Shown here one piece after another: positions 1 to 15,574 of a DNA stretch of 64,000 nucleotides. The notes under the pieces were generated by a model. It ran no database searches, was not told where the DNA came from, and saw nothing but the letters and a program-made list of their open reading frames with translations. Made by a program: the position numbers and the translations under genes. The first letter of the stretch is position 1, and every line of letters begins with the position of its first letter. Source of the stretch: Hymenoscyphus infarciens (taxonomy: Eukaryota > Ascomycota > Leotiomycetes > Helotiales > Helotiaceae). Location of the stretch: the NCBI GenBank assembly GCA_001414345.1, contig LLCB01000073.1, positions 62,001 through 126,000 of the forward strand, written 5' to 3'.

Positions 1-1589
1 GTAGAAGAATTAAATAAGCTAGTAGTACTAGTAAACTATTAAGTAGTACTAGTATCTATAATAATAGTTTTCCTAGTTTTAGCCGACTTATATCCCTATC
101 CTATATTAGTTCTAGCTATCTTTATATAAAGGATTCTTATATAATCTAACCTTCTACTTTTATAAATACTTACTCTTACTTTAAAACTTTACCTTTTACT
201 TAGATAAAATTATTAACCTTATTATAATATAGAGTAATAAAATCGTAGTAGAGCTCTAGATTAGTAGTCTTTCTAATTTATAATAACTTATATAATCTTT
301 CTATCTTTTTAAGTTGTTTTTTCTACTCTTTTTCAAGTAGATTATATTACTATATATAAGATATAATATATTACTAGACCTTTAGTAGAAGTTAAAATTA
401 AGACTAATAATCTATTTCTATTTAGAAGATATTATTAACTTTAAGTAATTATTATTAAAGTAAAGCTAAAGCCTTGTTATATTTTATAGAACCTTAGCTA
501 TATTATAATTCGATTTCTTGTTACTTCTTTATATACTATACTACTACTCTCTTAGAAAAAGTTAAGTTAGTATATATAATATAAGATATAGATTTATATT
601 AATATAAAAGACTTAATAGTACTATTATTAAGTAATCTATAAGCTATCTAAGAAAGTTAGTAAATTTAGTATAACCTTACTTTTTTATAAATATATACTA
701 GACTTAACTCTATCTCTATTATAAGAGGTACTAGTAATAAGGTATATATAATAGACTATACTATAAGCGTTTCTACTATAAAGGGTTAGTAATAGGTGGT
801 TTTATTATAATTATTATTATTATAATTTATACTAGGAAACCTAGCCTCTACTATTTACGTTACTAGACGCCTAGTAGCTTACTCGTGCTTTTATTAGATC
901 TACTACTTCTACTTTTCCCTTAGGTCGCTTATAAGTTATTAGACTATATCTAGATAAACCTCTATCTAATTACTTTATAGATTAATATAAAGTTTTATCT
1001 AGTATAGATAAAAAAAAGTTATAGTATAATTTATACCTAGGCTAAAATCGTATATAAGTATACTAATTATAAATTATATAAGAGGTTAGTTTACCTAACT
1101 ATTAAATATTAATAGTTTTTATTTCTTATATGTTATATTATATATATTAGTATATCTTAAAGTATAAAGTAATAGTACTACTTATTTTATCTTAGATAAG
1201 CTATTAAAAATTATAAGTAAGCTATAAAGATTAGATAAGCTAGTAAAATAATCCCCTTTATTAAAAATCCTCTCTAGTATAAAATAATTATATATTATAA
1301 TAGAGCTTTCTTAGTAGGAATTACTATTAATAGTATCTTAGGCATCCTTCTTATAGATATTACTATAATTACTAATAAACCTCTTATCTACTTAATATTA
1401 GATTTTAGCTTTATATTATATATAAGCTTTATAAATATTAATACTCTATTCTATAAGTGTAGCTACTTAGAGGATTTAATAAGAACGGTTAGTTAGTTGA
1501 TGCTATTATTACTATACTCTTATAAATAGGTTAATATTATTTAAGAATAAATATTACTCTATAGCTTAATAATAGTTTTAATTACTCTT

Positions 1590-1705
1590 AGTTAGGTTAC
1601 TTTATTTAGTAAATTATATAATTAGAAATAATATAAGTAAGCTACTAGACTTTATAAGTAAGCTACTAAAAGTGTGAGTAAGCTACTAAAGCTATTAAAA
1701 GCTAG
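1590..1705. repeat. Short degenerate GTAAGCTACT array
   Basis: Several near-copies of GTAAGCTACTA, the reverse complement of the TAGTAGCTTAC word seen in the larger arrays at 2.4, 13.1, 15.6 and 32.4 kb, spaced about 20 nt apart. Probably a fragment of the same minisatellite family in the opposite orientation. Confidence 0.5.
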
Positions 1706-2242
1706 GTAGTAGGCTAGAAGTTTATAGTAGACTTTTAAGAACGACGTAGTATATAAAGACTATAGTCTGCTATTATATAGTATAATACTATATAGTATAC
1801 TACTAAGATCCTCCTTCTATTAGGTCCTCTCTAAGATTAACTTAATAATAATAATACTAAAATTAGATTAGATAGATAAAATAGAGTTTAAGGTTTAGTC
1901 TAAAATAGTTACGTCTAATATTTTACTCTCTTAGAATTCTTAGTAAATTAGTATTTATAATATAAGATATTGTCTTTATTTACTTTTCTACCTTTAAATC
2001 TATAAGTAGATAACTAATTACTTATATAATATATCTAATATTAAATTAAGCTATCTAATTAACTACCTCTATATACCTCTACTAGTTCTTGCTCGATTCT
2101 AGCCTTCTAAGCCGGTTATAATTCCGATCCTAAATACTATTTAGTTACTTAGCTACTCTTTTTAACTATCTCGGTGTTCTATAACACTTCTAAACGTCTT
2201 TCACGTTATAAGTAAGGGCTTAAGTAGAGAGACTTTACTAGA

Positions 2243-2267
2243 TTAGGCTTAGGCTTAGGCTTAGGCC
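2243..2267. repeat. (TTAGGC)4 short tandem repeat
   Basis: Four consecutive TTAGGC units. It resembles the fungal telomere word TTAGGG but has C in the last position and only four units, so I treat it as a simple repeat rather than a telomere. Confidence 0.7.
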
Positions 2268-2397
2268 TAAGTAGATTAGAAGAGTTAGATTAAAATAAGA
2301 ATTAGGCTTTAATATATATATATTTAATAATATTTTTTTAATATCTTAGTATATTATACTATTATAGTACTAGTAACCTCTAAGTTAATCTTAGCTT

Positions 2398-3175
2398 AGG
2401 TATAAGTAGCGAGAAATATAGCTTACTTATAATTTTAGTAGCTTACTCGTATATTTTAGTAGTTTACCTATAACTTTTCATAGTAGCTTACTTGTATATT
2501 TTAGTAACTTCTAGTAGCTTATCTATAACTTTTCGTAGCTTACTTATAACTTTTCGTAGCTTACTCGCGTAGCTTACTCGCATATTTCAGTAACTTCTAG
2601 TGGCTTATTAGAGCTTTTAGTAGCTTACTTATAACTTTTCGTAGCTTACTTGTAACTTTTTATAGCTTACCCGCGTAGCTTACTCGTATATTTTAGTAAC
2701 TTCTAGTAGCTTATTAGAGCTTTTAGTAGCTTATCTATAACTTTTCATAGCTTACTTACGTGGCTTACTCGTATATTTTAGTAACTTCTAGTGGCTTATT
2801 AGAGCTTTTAGTAGCTTACTTATAACTTTTCGTAGCTTACTCGTAACTTTTCGTAGCTTACTCGCGTAGCTTACTCGTATATTTTAGTAACTTCTAGTAG
2901 CTTATTAGAGCTTTTAGTAGCTTATCTATAACTTTTCATAGCTTACTTATAACTTTTCGTAGCTTACTTATATATTTTAGTAACTTCTAGTAGCTTATCG
3001 CAGCTTTTAGTAGCTTATTAGAGCTTTTAGTAACTTACTTATAACTTTTTATAGCTTACTTATAACTTTTCGTAGCTTACTTGTAACTTTTCGTAGCTTA
3101 CTCGTAACTTTTCGTAGCTTACTTATATATTTTAGTAACTTCTAGTAGCTTATCATAGCTTTTAGTAGCTTACTA
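2398..3175. repeat. AGCTTAC minisatellite with higher-order structure
   Basis: A tandem array whose basic unit is about 21 bp (GTAGCTTACTTATAACTTTTC and variants). It is interrupted every 80-155 bp by a second unit containing TATTTTAGTAACTTCTAG, at about 2,490, 2,580, 2,690, 2,770, 2,880, 2,970 and 3,130. The alternation makes a higher-order repeat. Most unit differences are C/T or G/A transitions, which fits RIP acting on an older homogeneous array. It ends sharply near AGCTTACTAGGAGG. Confidence 0.85.
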
Positions 3176-4206
3176 GGAGGAAGTTAAGAATATTTAACTA
3201 AATAAAGGCTAAAAAGATTAATTAAGAAGATAGTAATAAAGATAACTATCTATTAATATATTTATATCTTTTAACTTTATATTTCATATTCTTATTCTTA
3301 ATACTCTTATCTTTTAGTTTAGCTTCTAAGCTATTATTAAAAATATCTCTTTACTTACCTCTCTTAAATATTATAGTTAAATATTCTTTTACTAATATCT
3401 TCTAGTATAGCCTCTTAAATATAAGATTAATTAAAATCTTAATATTATTAACCTTCTTTTAGACTCTTATTTACTTTTATTCTCTAGTAATACTATTATC
3501 TTAGTATAAAGATATAGATACTTAAGAAGAATATCTCTTTCTAAATCAACGACGTTTTAAGTCTAGGTTAAGTCTTAATACCTCTTTAAATTATAAATAA
3601 GCTAGGTCTTAGTAAAGTTAACTATTAATATTTATAAATCTATTTCTAACTTTTACCTCTAAAACTTCTTATTAGATTAGAAAACTCTAAGTTATATAAA
3701 AATTCATTAAAGATAACTAGTACTTAATTTAAGCTAAATCCTCTCTTAACTTATACTTATTATATTTTTATAACTTAATATAAAGTAAAATCTACCTTTT
3801 ATTTATATATTATTAGGAGAAGGTCGATACTATTAAGTATATATAACTCTATAGCTAGTAAGTAACTAAGTATAGTTTCTATAGTATCTTATTTCTAACC
3901 TATATAAGTAGCTCTTATATAAGTTAAGATAAGAGTCTTATAGAATCTAAATTAAGTACTAAGGACCTAGAAATCTTATTCTTTTTCCTTATAAAGTATT
4001 TTAGTTAGAAGTAATAAAACTCTAGTCTAATCTAGTAAGCTTTAACTAATCTATCTACTAAAACGATTAAACTAATTATAATAGAAGAAGTAAAGATATT
4101 ATTATAAGTTCTAACTTATTCTATACTAAATTTATCTATTAAGTATCTAGATAGATAGAGATAAAAGCTTAAAGCCTAAGACGAATCTTAACTAATAGAA
4201 GTATAT

Positions 4207-4440
4207 AATAGAGGTAGTATTAATAATAGAGATAATATTTATAATAAAGATAGTATTAGTTAAAATAGAGTTAAAAATAATAAGACTATTATAGAAAATA
4301 GTCTAATTGTTTTTAACTCTATTTTAACTAATATCATCTTTATTATAAACATTATCTCTACTATTAATACTAGTCTTATTATAGATACTACTTCTATTAT
4401 AAATACTACCTTTATTATAAATATATATATTATTATAGGC
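4207..4440. repeat. Long imperfect palindrome plus 18-bp tandem units
   Basis: The left arm (about 4,213-4,277) and right arm (about 4,308-4,372) are reverse complements over about 65 bp with only a few mismatches. An inner smaller stem, GACTATT...AATAGTC, sits at 4,284-4,303. The right side runs on into 18-bp tandem units of the form ACTACCTTTATTATAAAT up to about 4,440. It is either an inverted minisatellite or a foldback element. Confidence 0.7.
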
Positions 4441-7400
4441 TAAGTAGGTCTAGAATTAGGAAGCTAAAAGTATTATTAAATAGTTAGAGAATAATTTATT
4501 ATTCTATTTAGTCTAATACTTACTAATATATACTATAAGTCTAGTCTTCGAGTAGCTAGAATTAGCAAGTTTATTAGTATAAATTCGTTAGATATAGAGT
4601 TAGATAGTAATAGTAGTTTATCTCTATTAGGCTTATAATATATAATAAAAATATAAAAGAGAGTTAATATTAGATTAGTCTAGAGAGATTAGAGAGTATT
4701 AGGCTAACTTATAAAGATGTTTAAAAAGATAAGTTTTATTAGATATTAGGTTAGATAGTAGGTATTAGGTTAAGTTAGTTTAAAGGTTTAAGAGAAGATA
4801 GGTTATATATATAATAAATAAGATAAGAAAGTCTTAAGAGAGGTTTATTATATATTAAGTTAAATTATTAGGCTCTTTTTTCCTCTCTAAATTATTAAGC
4901 TTAAAGATAGTATTAAGGTTTTTAAGAGTTAAGGCTATAATTCTATATAGTATTTTCTCTATAAGTCTATATATTATTTCTCTAAACATAGGCCTTATTA
5001 GTCTTATTTAACTCCTTTTACTTATTTATAGATAATAAAGCTATAGTAGTATAATACTAGCTATAATAATCTAGTATTATATCTATTAACTTCTTCTTTT
5101 TATATTATTTACGTTCCTTCTCTACTATCTCTATCTCTTAAATCTATAGCTTAAGCTTATTCTCTTTAGCTTACTTTGCTACTTACTTATCTACTACTCT
5201 CTTCGTTTCCTACTTAAGAGTATTCTCTTCTATAGCTATAGCTTAGTTAATAGGTTTAGTTAGTATAAATAGAGTAAAATAAATATAGTATTATTTATAT
5301 TATTAAAGAAGGGATTACTAAGGAATTTAAAGAAGGGTTTTATACTACTTAGACTAATTAAGATTAACTTAATTTCTTTATAACTTACTATTTTAAGGTA
5401 GCTTACTTATTAAAAGATGTTATATATTACTAGATTACTTATAAGTACCTTACTTATCTATATTTAATACTAGCTCCTTCTTAATAATAATTTATATTAT
5501 TTACTTATAATATATCTTATTATATAGTATCTTTTTAGTAAGGTTAGGTCTAGAGAGTACTCTAATATACTTCTCTTTATAGGCGCTTTTAGAATACTTT
5601 TCTTTTATAAAAGTAGCTAATAGTCTAAGAGAAAGACTTTTTAATAATAGATAATTTTAATAATTAAGAAATATAGATTAATTAGAATATATTTATACTT
5701 TATTATACTAATCTTACTAGAAAAGTACTCTAAATAAATCTTTAAAACTACGTTACTTACTATACTAACTAGGATTTAGTAATTCCTTTTCTTAGCTTAA
5801 TAATGTTTACTAGTTAAGTAATATATAATTTAATATACTATAAGAGAATTACTAGAAATATACTTTATATTACTCTTTATTATAAGTTATATAATTAAGT
5901 CTTTTTAAATATTTAACTAATAACCTTTAAAAGAAGATACTACTTATAGAACTATTATATATTATAGCTATTAATAGTCTAAGCCGATATTAATTATAAA
6001 AGCTAGTTACTTTCTCTCTAGTTTATTTATCTTTTCTTAAATAATTCGCTATAACTTATAAGATAATAGGTCTTTATAACTCTAAGATCGCCTTTTATCT
6101 AGATCTTCTAGAGTTTTTTTATTATATTATTATAATTAGTAAGATTTTAAAATAGGCTTAGTCTTATAGTCTTATATAACTAATTTAGCTTAAATACTTT
6201 ATTTATATCCTAGACCTATAGAAACTATAAAAGTATACTTATTTTAACTAGATTAGAGCTACTAAGTACTATTAGGTACTTTTTAACTAGGAAATTTAAG
6301 CTTCTTATTCTCTTAAGAGTACTAGTATCTCCTACTCTACTAATACCTATAGTACCTAGACTATAAGCTTATTACTATAATATACCTACTCTACTTATTT
6401 CTATAGAGAGGATTCTAATATAGAGCTAGAGCGTCTATACTACTAAGAGTATAATAGAAATTAATAGTATAAGTAAGAGATTAGATTAAACTAATACTTT
6501 ATTAAGAGCTAATCTTAAAGAAGCTTTTTTATACTAAACTCTATTAATAGAGAGGTATAAAACAATTCTATCCTTACTAGTAATTCTACTATTCTTAAGA
6601 TTCCTCTAAATAAGAAAGAAACAGATAGAACCTTAAAGTATAGTTACTACTTTAAAGTAGTAAGCTCTATAGATATAAAAAGATTTAAGAGACTTAACTA
6701 AACTAGACTTATAAATATAGTATACTATTATAAAGTAACTCTTTATCTACTTAATTAATACTAAGGTAAGAAGTATAAAGTTATAAGTTATATACTATAG
6801 AGTATCTTATTAAAGCTTCTATTAACTATATATATCTTTATCTAATATAATATTACTTATAAGTTTACTCTATATATAGAACGTAGATATCTTAAAATAT
6901 ATACTAAGGTTAAATTTATAATAAATACTATATACTAATATATATATACCTTTAAATATCAGATACTATAAAGTCCTTTTTATACTAAGAGACTTAGGAT
7001 ATTAAATAAAGAAGAGATAGAAAGAGACTAGAGTAGAAAATCTTATCTTATTCCTTTATATTAAATTATATTACTAGTAAGCTAAGAAAGCATCCTTAAT
7101 TTATAAACCGAATATTATAAGAAAATGTAATTACTTAAACTTACCTCTTATTTAGATATAAAGTATAAGTATATACTATAGAAAGAGATAGAATATTTAG
7201 TTAATATTAAGAAAGTCTACTAATATCTACTATTAAAACACTAAATTACTAGTCTATAATTTATAGCTAATAATAATATCTTAAAAGTACTTAGAAGTTA
7301 TATAAAGAGATAATTATAATAGTTTATAAAGAAGAAAAAGTAAGCTAGCTATATAATAAGACTATATAAGAAGCTCTTTTAGCTACTTCTTTATAAGGAA

Positions 7401-9479
7401 AATATAAAGAAGAACTTTCGAATTAAGTAAGACAAGTACCTAGCTATAGTAGAAATTCTAATACCGGTTTTAAAAAGGCTATCTTAGAACTTATATATTA
7501 CTTAGTATCTATCTAGAAAGTAGACTATTACTAAAATAGTAGCTAATACTATTATAGCTACTAAAGTAGAATTACTTATAACTAGCTAATCTTAGGAAGA
7601 ATAGGTATAAATAGAGGAAGGGAACCTCTAAATAGAATATATAAAGGTATAGAATTAATATTATATTAATAAGGAATTTATATAATTCTAGGTCTAAGTA
7701 ACTACGTATATTTAAGAGTAAAGGAATATCTATAATTAGTATAATACTAAAGGTACTAAAAAAGCTAGCTAATTACTCTAGAGTCTTTATAAACGTCTAC
7801 CTATGCTTTAAAAGTAAGTCTAGAGAATTAAGAGACTATTTAATAACCTCTCTTTTAGAACACGCTCTAAGAGGATCTTATTAAAAACCTTTAACTTAGA
7901 AACTCTTAAATAAGAGTTAAATTAGAGAATATAGTAATATAAAGTAGTATAGGAAGAGGTAATATTACTAATACTAACTTTAGTATTAAATACGCTTTAT
8001 CTCTAGTTTATAAATAATATTATTATCTTATAAGGTATTAATACTTACTAGTATTTATAAAAGTATATAGAAGAAAAGGAATTACTTAAGTATAAGTAAG
8101 CTAGATTAGTAAAATAGACGTATAATACTTTATAAGTACTACTTAATAACTAGCAGTCTTAGCTAGAAGGATATATAGCTAGCTCTATACTCTTTAACTA
8201 TAATATTCTTAATAGAATTATTATTATTAAGGTAGTAGTTACTTATAATATAAGGTACGCTAATATAGGCTAGATAGAGAAACTTAAAAGTATCCTTTTA
8301 CCTTATATATAATAATACTATTCTAACTCTATAGATATTCTAAATAAGTTAAATTTACTACTTTTAAGCTTTTAAAAATAAGAAGATAATAGAGGTAGGC
8401 TTTATATATCTAAATAATATAATATCTAATAAGTAAGAGAAAACGATAAAAGTACTAAGGAAATAGGAGAAGAAATATCTAAAATAGATAGAAGTAATAA
8501 TAATAAAGTAATAGTTAAGTATACTAATACTCTAGATAAAGTATTTAGACTTCTTAATATTATAAATAATTAGATTATTAAGAGAGAAGACTTAAGAGAG
8601 AATATTAAGAAGGAGTAACTATTAGTACTACTATCCTCTTTTAATATATAGTACTTTTTAAGTTTAAACATTTCCTATATATACTAGGTACCTATATATA
8701 ATATATAATATTTTCCTTCTTATACCTAATAGTATAAGAAGGGAATATTAACATAGAAAGGACTCTTTTAATAACCGCTTATAAATTAAAACCCTCTATT
8801 TACTAGAATATAAGAACACTAGTATTTAAGCGTAAAGTAAGCCTCTAAATTATAAATAAGCTCTTATTTAGTAAGAACCCTACTAATTATTTTAGAGGTA
8901 TCTAATAAATATAAAAGCGAATATAGCTAGTAGTACTATTTATAGTAGTAGCTACTATATTCGGTAAAGTCCTTAGTTTATTTATCTCTCTTAGCTAATC
9001 TCTCTTAAAAAAACACCTCTAACTCTAACGCGATTAGCGTACGCTCTCTCTTATTCGTACTATAATAATTAAACTTATACCTAGGTAGACTATTATCCTC
9101 TAATAGTAAGATTCTAGACTATTACTAAGATCCTACTAGTAAAGTATATAAATTCTTCCTTTAGTTTATTATACTTCGATTTATCTACTTATAAGCGATA
9201 ATTAATCTAATATAGAATATATATACCTATATTCAAAAGTAAGTAAGCGTCGTAAGTTACTACCTATCTATAGAACCCCTTCTTATTAAATAGCGTAATT
9301 TCACAATTTAGGTTTAAATACTAAGAACCTTCGTTAGTAAGGCGAATAGATAGAGGAAACTAGTACTAGTAAGTAAATAGGTAATAAGAAAGAGGTTATA
9401 TAAATATAAAACTTATATAAGACCTTAGACCTAGTAATAAATCAGAGTTATAGTAAAAGATGTTATAGAGTAAATTACT

Positions 9480-9725
9480 AACCGCTTCTTACTCTAGCTT
9501 ATCTACTACTCTAGCTTATCTACTAATAAGAGCTTATCTACTAACTACTAGTGCTAATACTTAAAGCTAGTAAAGCTCTATAGTATATTAGGCTAGATAT
9601 ATATCTTTTTTAAGAAATCGCTTAATAATTAAGGTCTTAAACTAACTAGTAAGCTAGTAAGTAAGCTATTAATTAGTAAGTAAGCTCTTAAATTATTAAG
9701 TAAGCTACTAATTCTTAGTATATAA
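9480..9725. repeat. Degenerate AGCTTATCTACT / GTAAGCTA array
   Basis: Short stretch with repeated AGCTTATCTACT words followed by GTAAGCTATTAATTA-type words on the same strand, so the family appears in both orientations within 250 bp. Related to the other AGCTTAC arrays in the window. Confidence 0.5.
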
Positions 9726-11525
9726 TAGAGAATCGTCTAAAGGTAAGCAGACTTTAAAGTTTAAGCTATAATATAAGCCTACTAACTCTACTAATAACCC
9801 TTATTTAATAATAACCTCTATTTAATAACAACTCTAATAAATCCTACTTAATAATAACTACTATTTATATATAAAGGCTATACTTATCTATATATACTAA
9901 GGTAGCCTCTAACCTATAAAGAACTATAAAGATAGTAATAGTAACTATAACTATATACTTAGTAAAGCACTTATACCTTATAATAAGTAGAATAAAAGAA
10001 AATCTACTAGTAATAATACTCTCTACTTATTAAACCTCTTAGTCTATAAGTAAGTTAGAGGTAAAGAGACATAGTACTTACTTAAGTAATAATATTAGTA
10101 TCTTATATTATATACTAGGTAGGTGCTTATATATATAGAATACTAAATTTATTTTATAAATTAAATCGTTATTTATATATATTAGTAACTACTCTTAAAA
10201 TATTATACTTCTATATTATACTAACTACTAGATTAACTAGAAATAATAAAATAACTATTAAATAAGTTCTAATAAAAAGGAAAAAGAGAATAAGAGTAGG
10301 TATATTACTAACTAAGTATTAATAAGGAATAAAATAATATATTATATCTAGCTTAAGTAGATAATAGAAAGTCTCTTCCTTTCTATATTTAACTTCTTAA
10401 GTAAAAACCAATATACTAGCGTCTTCTATCTTATATTACTTATATAGTTACTAAAGTAACGTCTTAAATATACTTAAAGTACTATATTTATATTAGGCTT
10501 TATTAACCTAAGTTAATATAGTATCTCTAGCTTATATTAATATAATATCTTTACTATTTAGTATAATCTAGGTATCCTCTTCTTATTACGTCTTACTAGA
10601 ACTCGAAGATATACTTATTAGTACGTTCTAAGTAGTAAACTAAAATATAATCTCTTCTTATTACTTCTCGCTAAAGACAAATAAGTATATAACACCTTAC
10701 TAGTACTTATCTTTATAATATTAAGTACTTAAAAGTAAGTATAAATAAGACCTTAAGTATAATAGTTATACCTATTCTCTAATACTTATACTTATAAGTA
10801 CTCTCTTACTTTACTTCTAGAAACTAGTATTAATAGTTTACTAATTAAAGGAAGATAGCCGAGCTTCGAATACATCTCTACTAATAGCTATATATTTAGT
10901 TACCTCTATACTAACTATATCTCTCTCTCTTACCTTACTCTACTTAAATATTTACTAATTAAAAGAAAAGAACTTAGCTTCGATTATACTTCTACTAGGC
11001 TTACCTATAATAATCGCGCTTCTATTAGACTTATCTTTAATAATTATACTTCTACTAGGCTTACTCTTAATAATTTTATCTTATATACCTTTATATATCT
11101 CTATAAATACTCTTAATCTACTTTATAATTAATTAAATATATAACTAACTATTTACTAAGGAAAATAGCTAAGTCTTAATTATATAGCTACTAGCTTTAT
11201 CTTTAAGCATAGCTCTACTAATTATACTTTAACTAATTACTCTTTAACTAATTATACTTTAACTAGCCTTACTCTTAATACCTTATAGCCCTTATAGCCC
11301 TTCTACCTCTTTATAATCTAAAACACTACTTATAGATATTAAAGTATAGATTCCTATTCTCTTAAATTACTCTAATTTAATAATTATACTAGTCTTAAAG
11401 TAATTCCTTTAATAAGGTTAGTAGGTAGTTATAACTTTTATCTAAGACTACTCTTAAATTTAAGATTCTTCTATCCTCGACATAATCTAACCTTAAACGC
11501 TTTTAGGAATCGAAATATACCTTTA

Positions 11526-11571
11526 ATAGTAGAAGTAGTAATAGTAGTAGTAGTAGTAGTACTAGTAGTAA
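11526..11571. repeat. (AGT)n microsatellite
   Basis: About 15 imperfect AGT/AGTAGTA units in the RIP block. It contains no CA or TG, so it would be immune to further RIP. Confidence 0.8.
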
Positions 11572-13139
11572 TATAAACTTAAATAAGTACTCTAAATTTA
11601 TAATAGCACTTAAAAGTACTAAAACTAGATTCTTAAAGTTAACTCCTCTCTAATAGCTTATATAAATATAAAAATAACAACTTCTTACTATTACTAAAAG
11701 CACTACTATATAGATAAACTATCTTAAACTTAAAAAGACTACTAAGTAGGTTTTACTTAAAAACAGCTACTTAAAGTTTATAAAAGATAAGCTAAGTAAG
11801 CTTAAAGCTTCTACTTTCTTATTCAAGTTCTTTAATAACTTAGATAGAGGTGAACTTATAACCTAGTATATATTCTTAAGTACTACTATAAGGCTTAAAA
11901 TCTACCTACCTCTTAATAAAGTTCTTATAAAATATTTAGACAGCCTAGTATATTTAGGCCTTTAAAGATAGAATTATTAATAACTTATCTAGTAACTTAA
12001 GAAAAAGTAGTCTACTATAAACCCGGTTAAGTAGATAGCCTTAAATAGTATTATTACTTATATAATAGATAATAATATAATCTCTATTAAACTATTAGTA
12101 TTATATATATTTTTTAATATAAATGTTAATATTAAGCTAAATAACCTCTAAGAACTTAGAGATAAGGATTAATATATTAGTACTAAGCCTTAGTAGTATA
12201 AAATAAGACTAGATAGGTTTTATAGATTTAGTAAAGAAGGGTTTCGTCTTAGTCTCTTTAAGAAGTTATAGAAGATTAGTTCTAGTAATACTCTTTAATT
12301 TAATAATACATAAGCTAGTACTATATACTAGGAATAGAGAAGAGTAGATATTATAGAGAATATTAAAACTATAGCTAAGTATAACAGAGCTATATTATAT
12401 ATAAAATAGATATAATTTTATAAGAAACTTATAAAGAAAACTAGTAGGTTATACTTTCTAGTAGTTATAAAGAAGACGGTTTTTAATAACACGTCTTATA
12501 CTTTTATAATTATATTAATTAGTTTTAATATTTCTTACTAGATATATTATAATATAATAACTTATTATTAACCTAAACTAGGAGTAGCCTCGAAGCTACT
12601 AATATAGAAATATAAATAGAAGAAACTTAAAAATACTAAAAAAAACAATAGTATTAAGAACCTAATCTAGTTTTATAATAACTTTATCTATCTAATATTC
12701 TAGGTAAAGTATAAGCACTTCTAAGAGCTTAAGAATCGGCTTAAAGTTATAGATATCTAGAGAATAGTAGAATATAGTTATAGACCTCTCTTTTTATAAA
12801 TACTTTACCTAAGAAGTTTATTTTCCTAGTTTTTAATAGATAGAATAAAGGATTATTAATAGTTTTACTTCTCTTTTCGTTTATATAAGTAGAAAGGGAT
12901 TCTAGAGATACTTATATATACCTAAAGAGTTTGCCTTTCCTTCCTCTTTTTTATAGTATAAGTAGATAAAACAGGGTAGCTTTTTTCTATTACTAGTCTT
13001 AGTATAACTTTTTCCTCTCTTAGTATTAGATAATAATTTAAATAATTAAATTATAAAACTTAAACTACGTAGACGATCTTATATATAACTCCTTCTACTA
13101 TAGATTACTTACTAGAATATATTATATAATAGCTTCCTT

Positions 13140-13660
13140 TTTAAGCTAATTATTCTTAATTCTATAGCTTACTTAATAGCTTACTCTTAATAGTATAGCT
13201 TATAAACCTTAAACAAGTGTTAATAAGTAAGCTACTTATAGATAAGTAAGCTACTAGTTAGTAAACCAGTTGCCTAGTTATTAGTAAGCTAGTCTTTAGT
13301 TATAAGTAAGCTATATTAATTATAGGCTTTTCTTAATACTATTGTCTAGAACTTCGTAAAGTTGTAAATTAGTTTTAGTAGCTTACCTAATTCGTAGAAT
13401 AGAGCTTACTTATACTTTAGAAGCAGCTTATTATGATTTAAGAGCTTACCTAGTTTATAGATTAGAGCTTACTTATTAATTAAGAGCTTACTTATACTTT
13501 AGAAGCAGCTTATTAGTACTTTTAGAGCCTATTTTTTACTTTAGAGACTTACTTATAATTTAGAAGCTTATCTATGAATTCTTAACTTATAGAATAGCTT
13601 ACTTATACTTAGCTTACTTTTAAATTAGTAATTTATAGTTTAAGAGTAGCTTACTTATAA
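13140..13660. repeat. AGAGCTTACTTATA minisatellite
   Basis: Repeated words AGAGCTTACTTATACTTTAGAAGC and AGCTTATTA at 20-40 nt spacing, with some GTAAGCTAC words in the opposite orientation around 13,220-13,310. Member of the AGCTTAC family. Confidence 0.65.
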
Positions 13661-15574
13661 TTTAAAGAGTTAGAATAGAGGTCGTTATTAGTATTTAGTC
13701 TTTTAGATATAGATAAACGTAGATAATTTAGCTTCTATTTATTCTAATATAATATAAACGAAGAAAGCATTTATACTTCTAAAGATAAGAGAAGTATTAT
13801 AATATATATAAGTACTTAACTAAAGGCTATTAGCTACTACCTAGTAGTAGTAGAGTAATATAGAGTAGTATATTAAGACTTATTAGAGAAAGACTAGCTT
13901 ATTCTATTAGCTTAGCTTACTTAATAACTTTCTCTTTAATATAATAACTTAATTATACTAATTACTAACCTTTCTCTTACTTATAATAGACATCTTTTAG
14001 CTCTAACTCTCTTTAGTAATAACTTATATATAAATTATCTGTTGAATCGAACCTAGTAGTAGGCTTATAAGGCTTATAACGCGTAGTCTCACCTTTATAA
14101 TCACTATCCTAGTTAGCTTATAACTTTCTCGATTTCCTAGATTTATAATTATACTCTCTTTTAAAGCTTATTTTCTCTATTACTATTCTAATTTACTATT
14201 TATTACTATATATCGCTCTTATCTCTTTATAACTAAGACTTTGAAATATTAATAATATAATAAAATTAACTCTCCTAGAACTACTAAAGAGTAGTATAGA
14301 TATTTTAAGAGGGATTCGACTATATTTAGAAGATAAGAAAGGTAACCTTTAATTTACTATCTTATTAAAAGATACTAAGGTTAAGAATAAAAAGAAGAAT
14401 ATTAAAAGTAATAAATAGCCTACTAAAAAGAAAGTACTACTAGATATAGAAAGGGATAAGAAAGAGGTAGAGAATAAGAAAGAAGATAATAATACTAAGA
14501 GAGAGAGAGAAAGTATAGAATAAGATAATATATAAGTAGTTATATAATAGAACTAATTAATAAGTAACTAAGCTAGAGCTCTATTAGTAAAGGAGTTATA
14601 TACTAATAAATAATAGAAGATTAATAGTATTTCTCTTTTAAAGTTAATATAGAAGAGTATAACTTTAGTAAGCGTTATAGTAAAATAGAAAAGCTAGATC
14701 TTTTAATTTTTCTAAAAAATAAACTATTTTAATAAAGCCTATACTTCTAATAATATCTAGTAGGACCTTCTCTAAGACCTAGGTTTCTACGACCGTAGCT
14801 TTAATAAAACACTATAGTAGATTCTTAATAAGATTATCTAGTTAGTATTTAAAAATACTAAATCTAAACTTATTATAAAATAGTTAGTATTCCTATAAAA
14901 GGATAAGATACTAATTTAGGCCTAGTATATAGATTTATAAGTAGATAAAGGCGAATAGCTTATTATAGAGAGGTTTAAGAGAACTGCTAAAGAAAAGGCT
15001 ATCTTAAGAGTATTAATCTTATTAGAGGCTATAAAATTATATATAATAGTTAGCTAAAAGAGGAAGATTATAAAGGTCTTAAGTCTTAGAAAGAATCTAT
15101 AATAAGAACTAGAAAAAGAGCTAGAACTAACTAGTAAGTTATAACTCTCTTAATTTTATATATATATACTAATTAGTTTAAAGTCTAACTCTTTATAGCT
15201 CTTACTAGTATATTATTAGTATCTCTAAGTAGAAATATAATCTTATAAGAAGATAGAATAGAATCTAATAAGGATTATATTATATTAAGTAAGCCTAACT
15301 TTAAGAAAATCGTAAGTTGTTTTCCTTAGCTTTACTTTTAAAACTTACTTAAATAATAGCTAATATTAAATAGTATAATCTTTTTCTATTATTACTAGGA
15401 TAATTAATATATAGTAGTACTAGTAAATAGCTATATCTTTAATAGAATATTTTATCTAAAGTTTATAAATTAGTAGAGATAGTTATATAAACGTATTTTA
15501 AAAAATTAAACTCTCTAAGCTAATACGTAAGTATAAAATTTATCTAGTAAAATTTATTAATAGCTCTAAAGCTC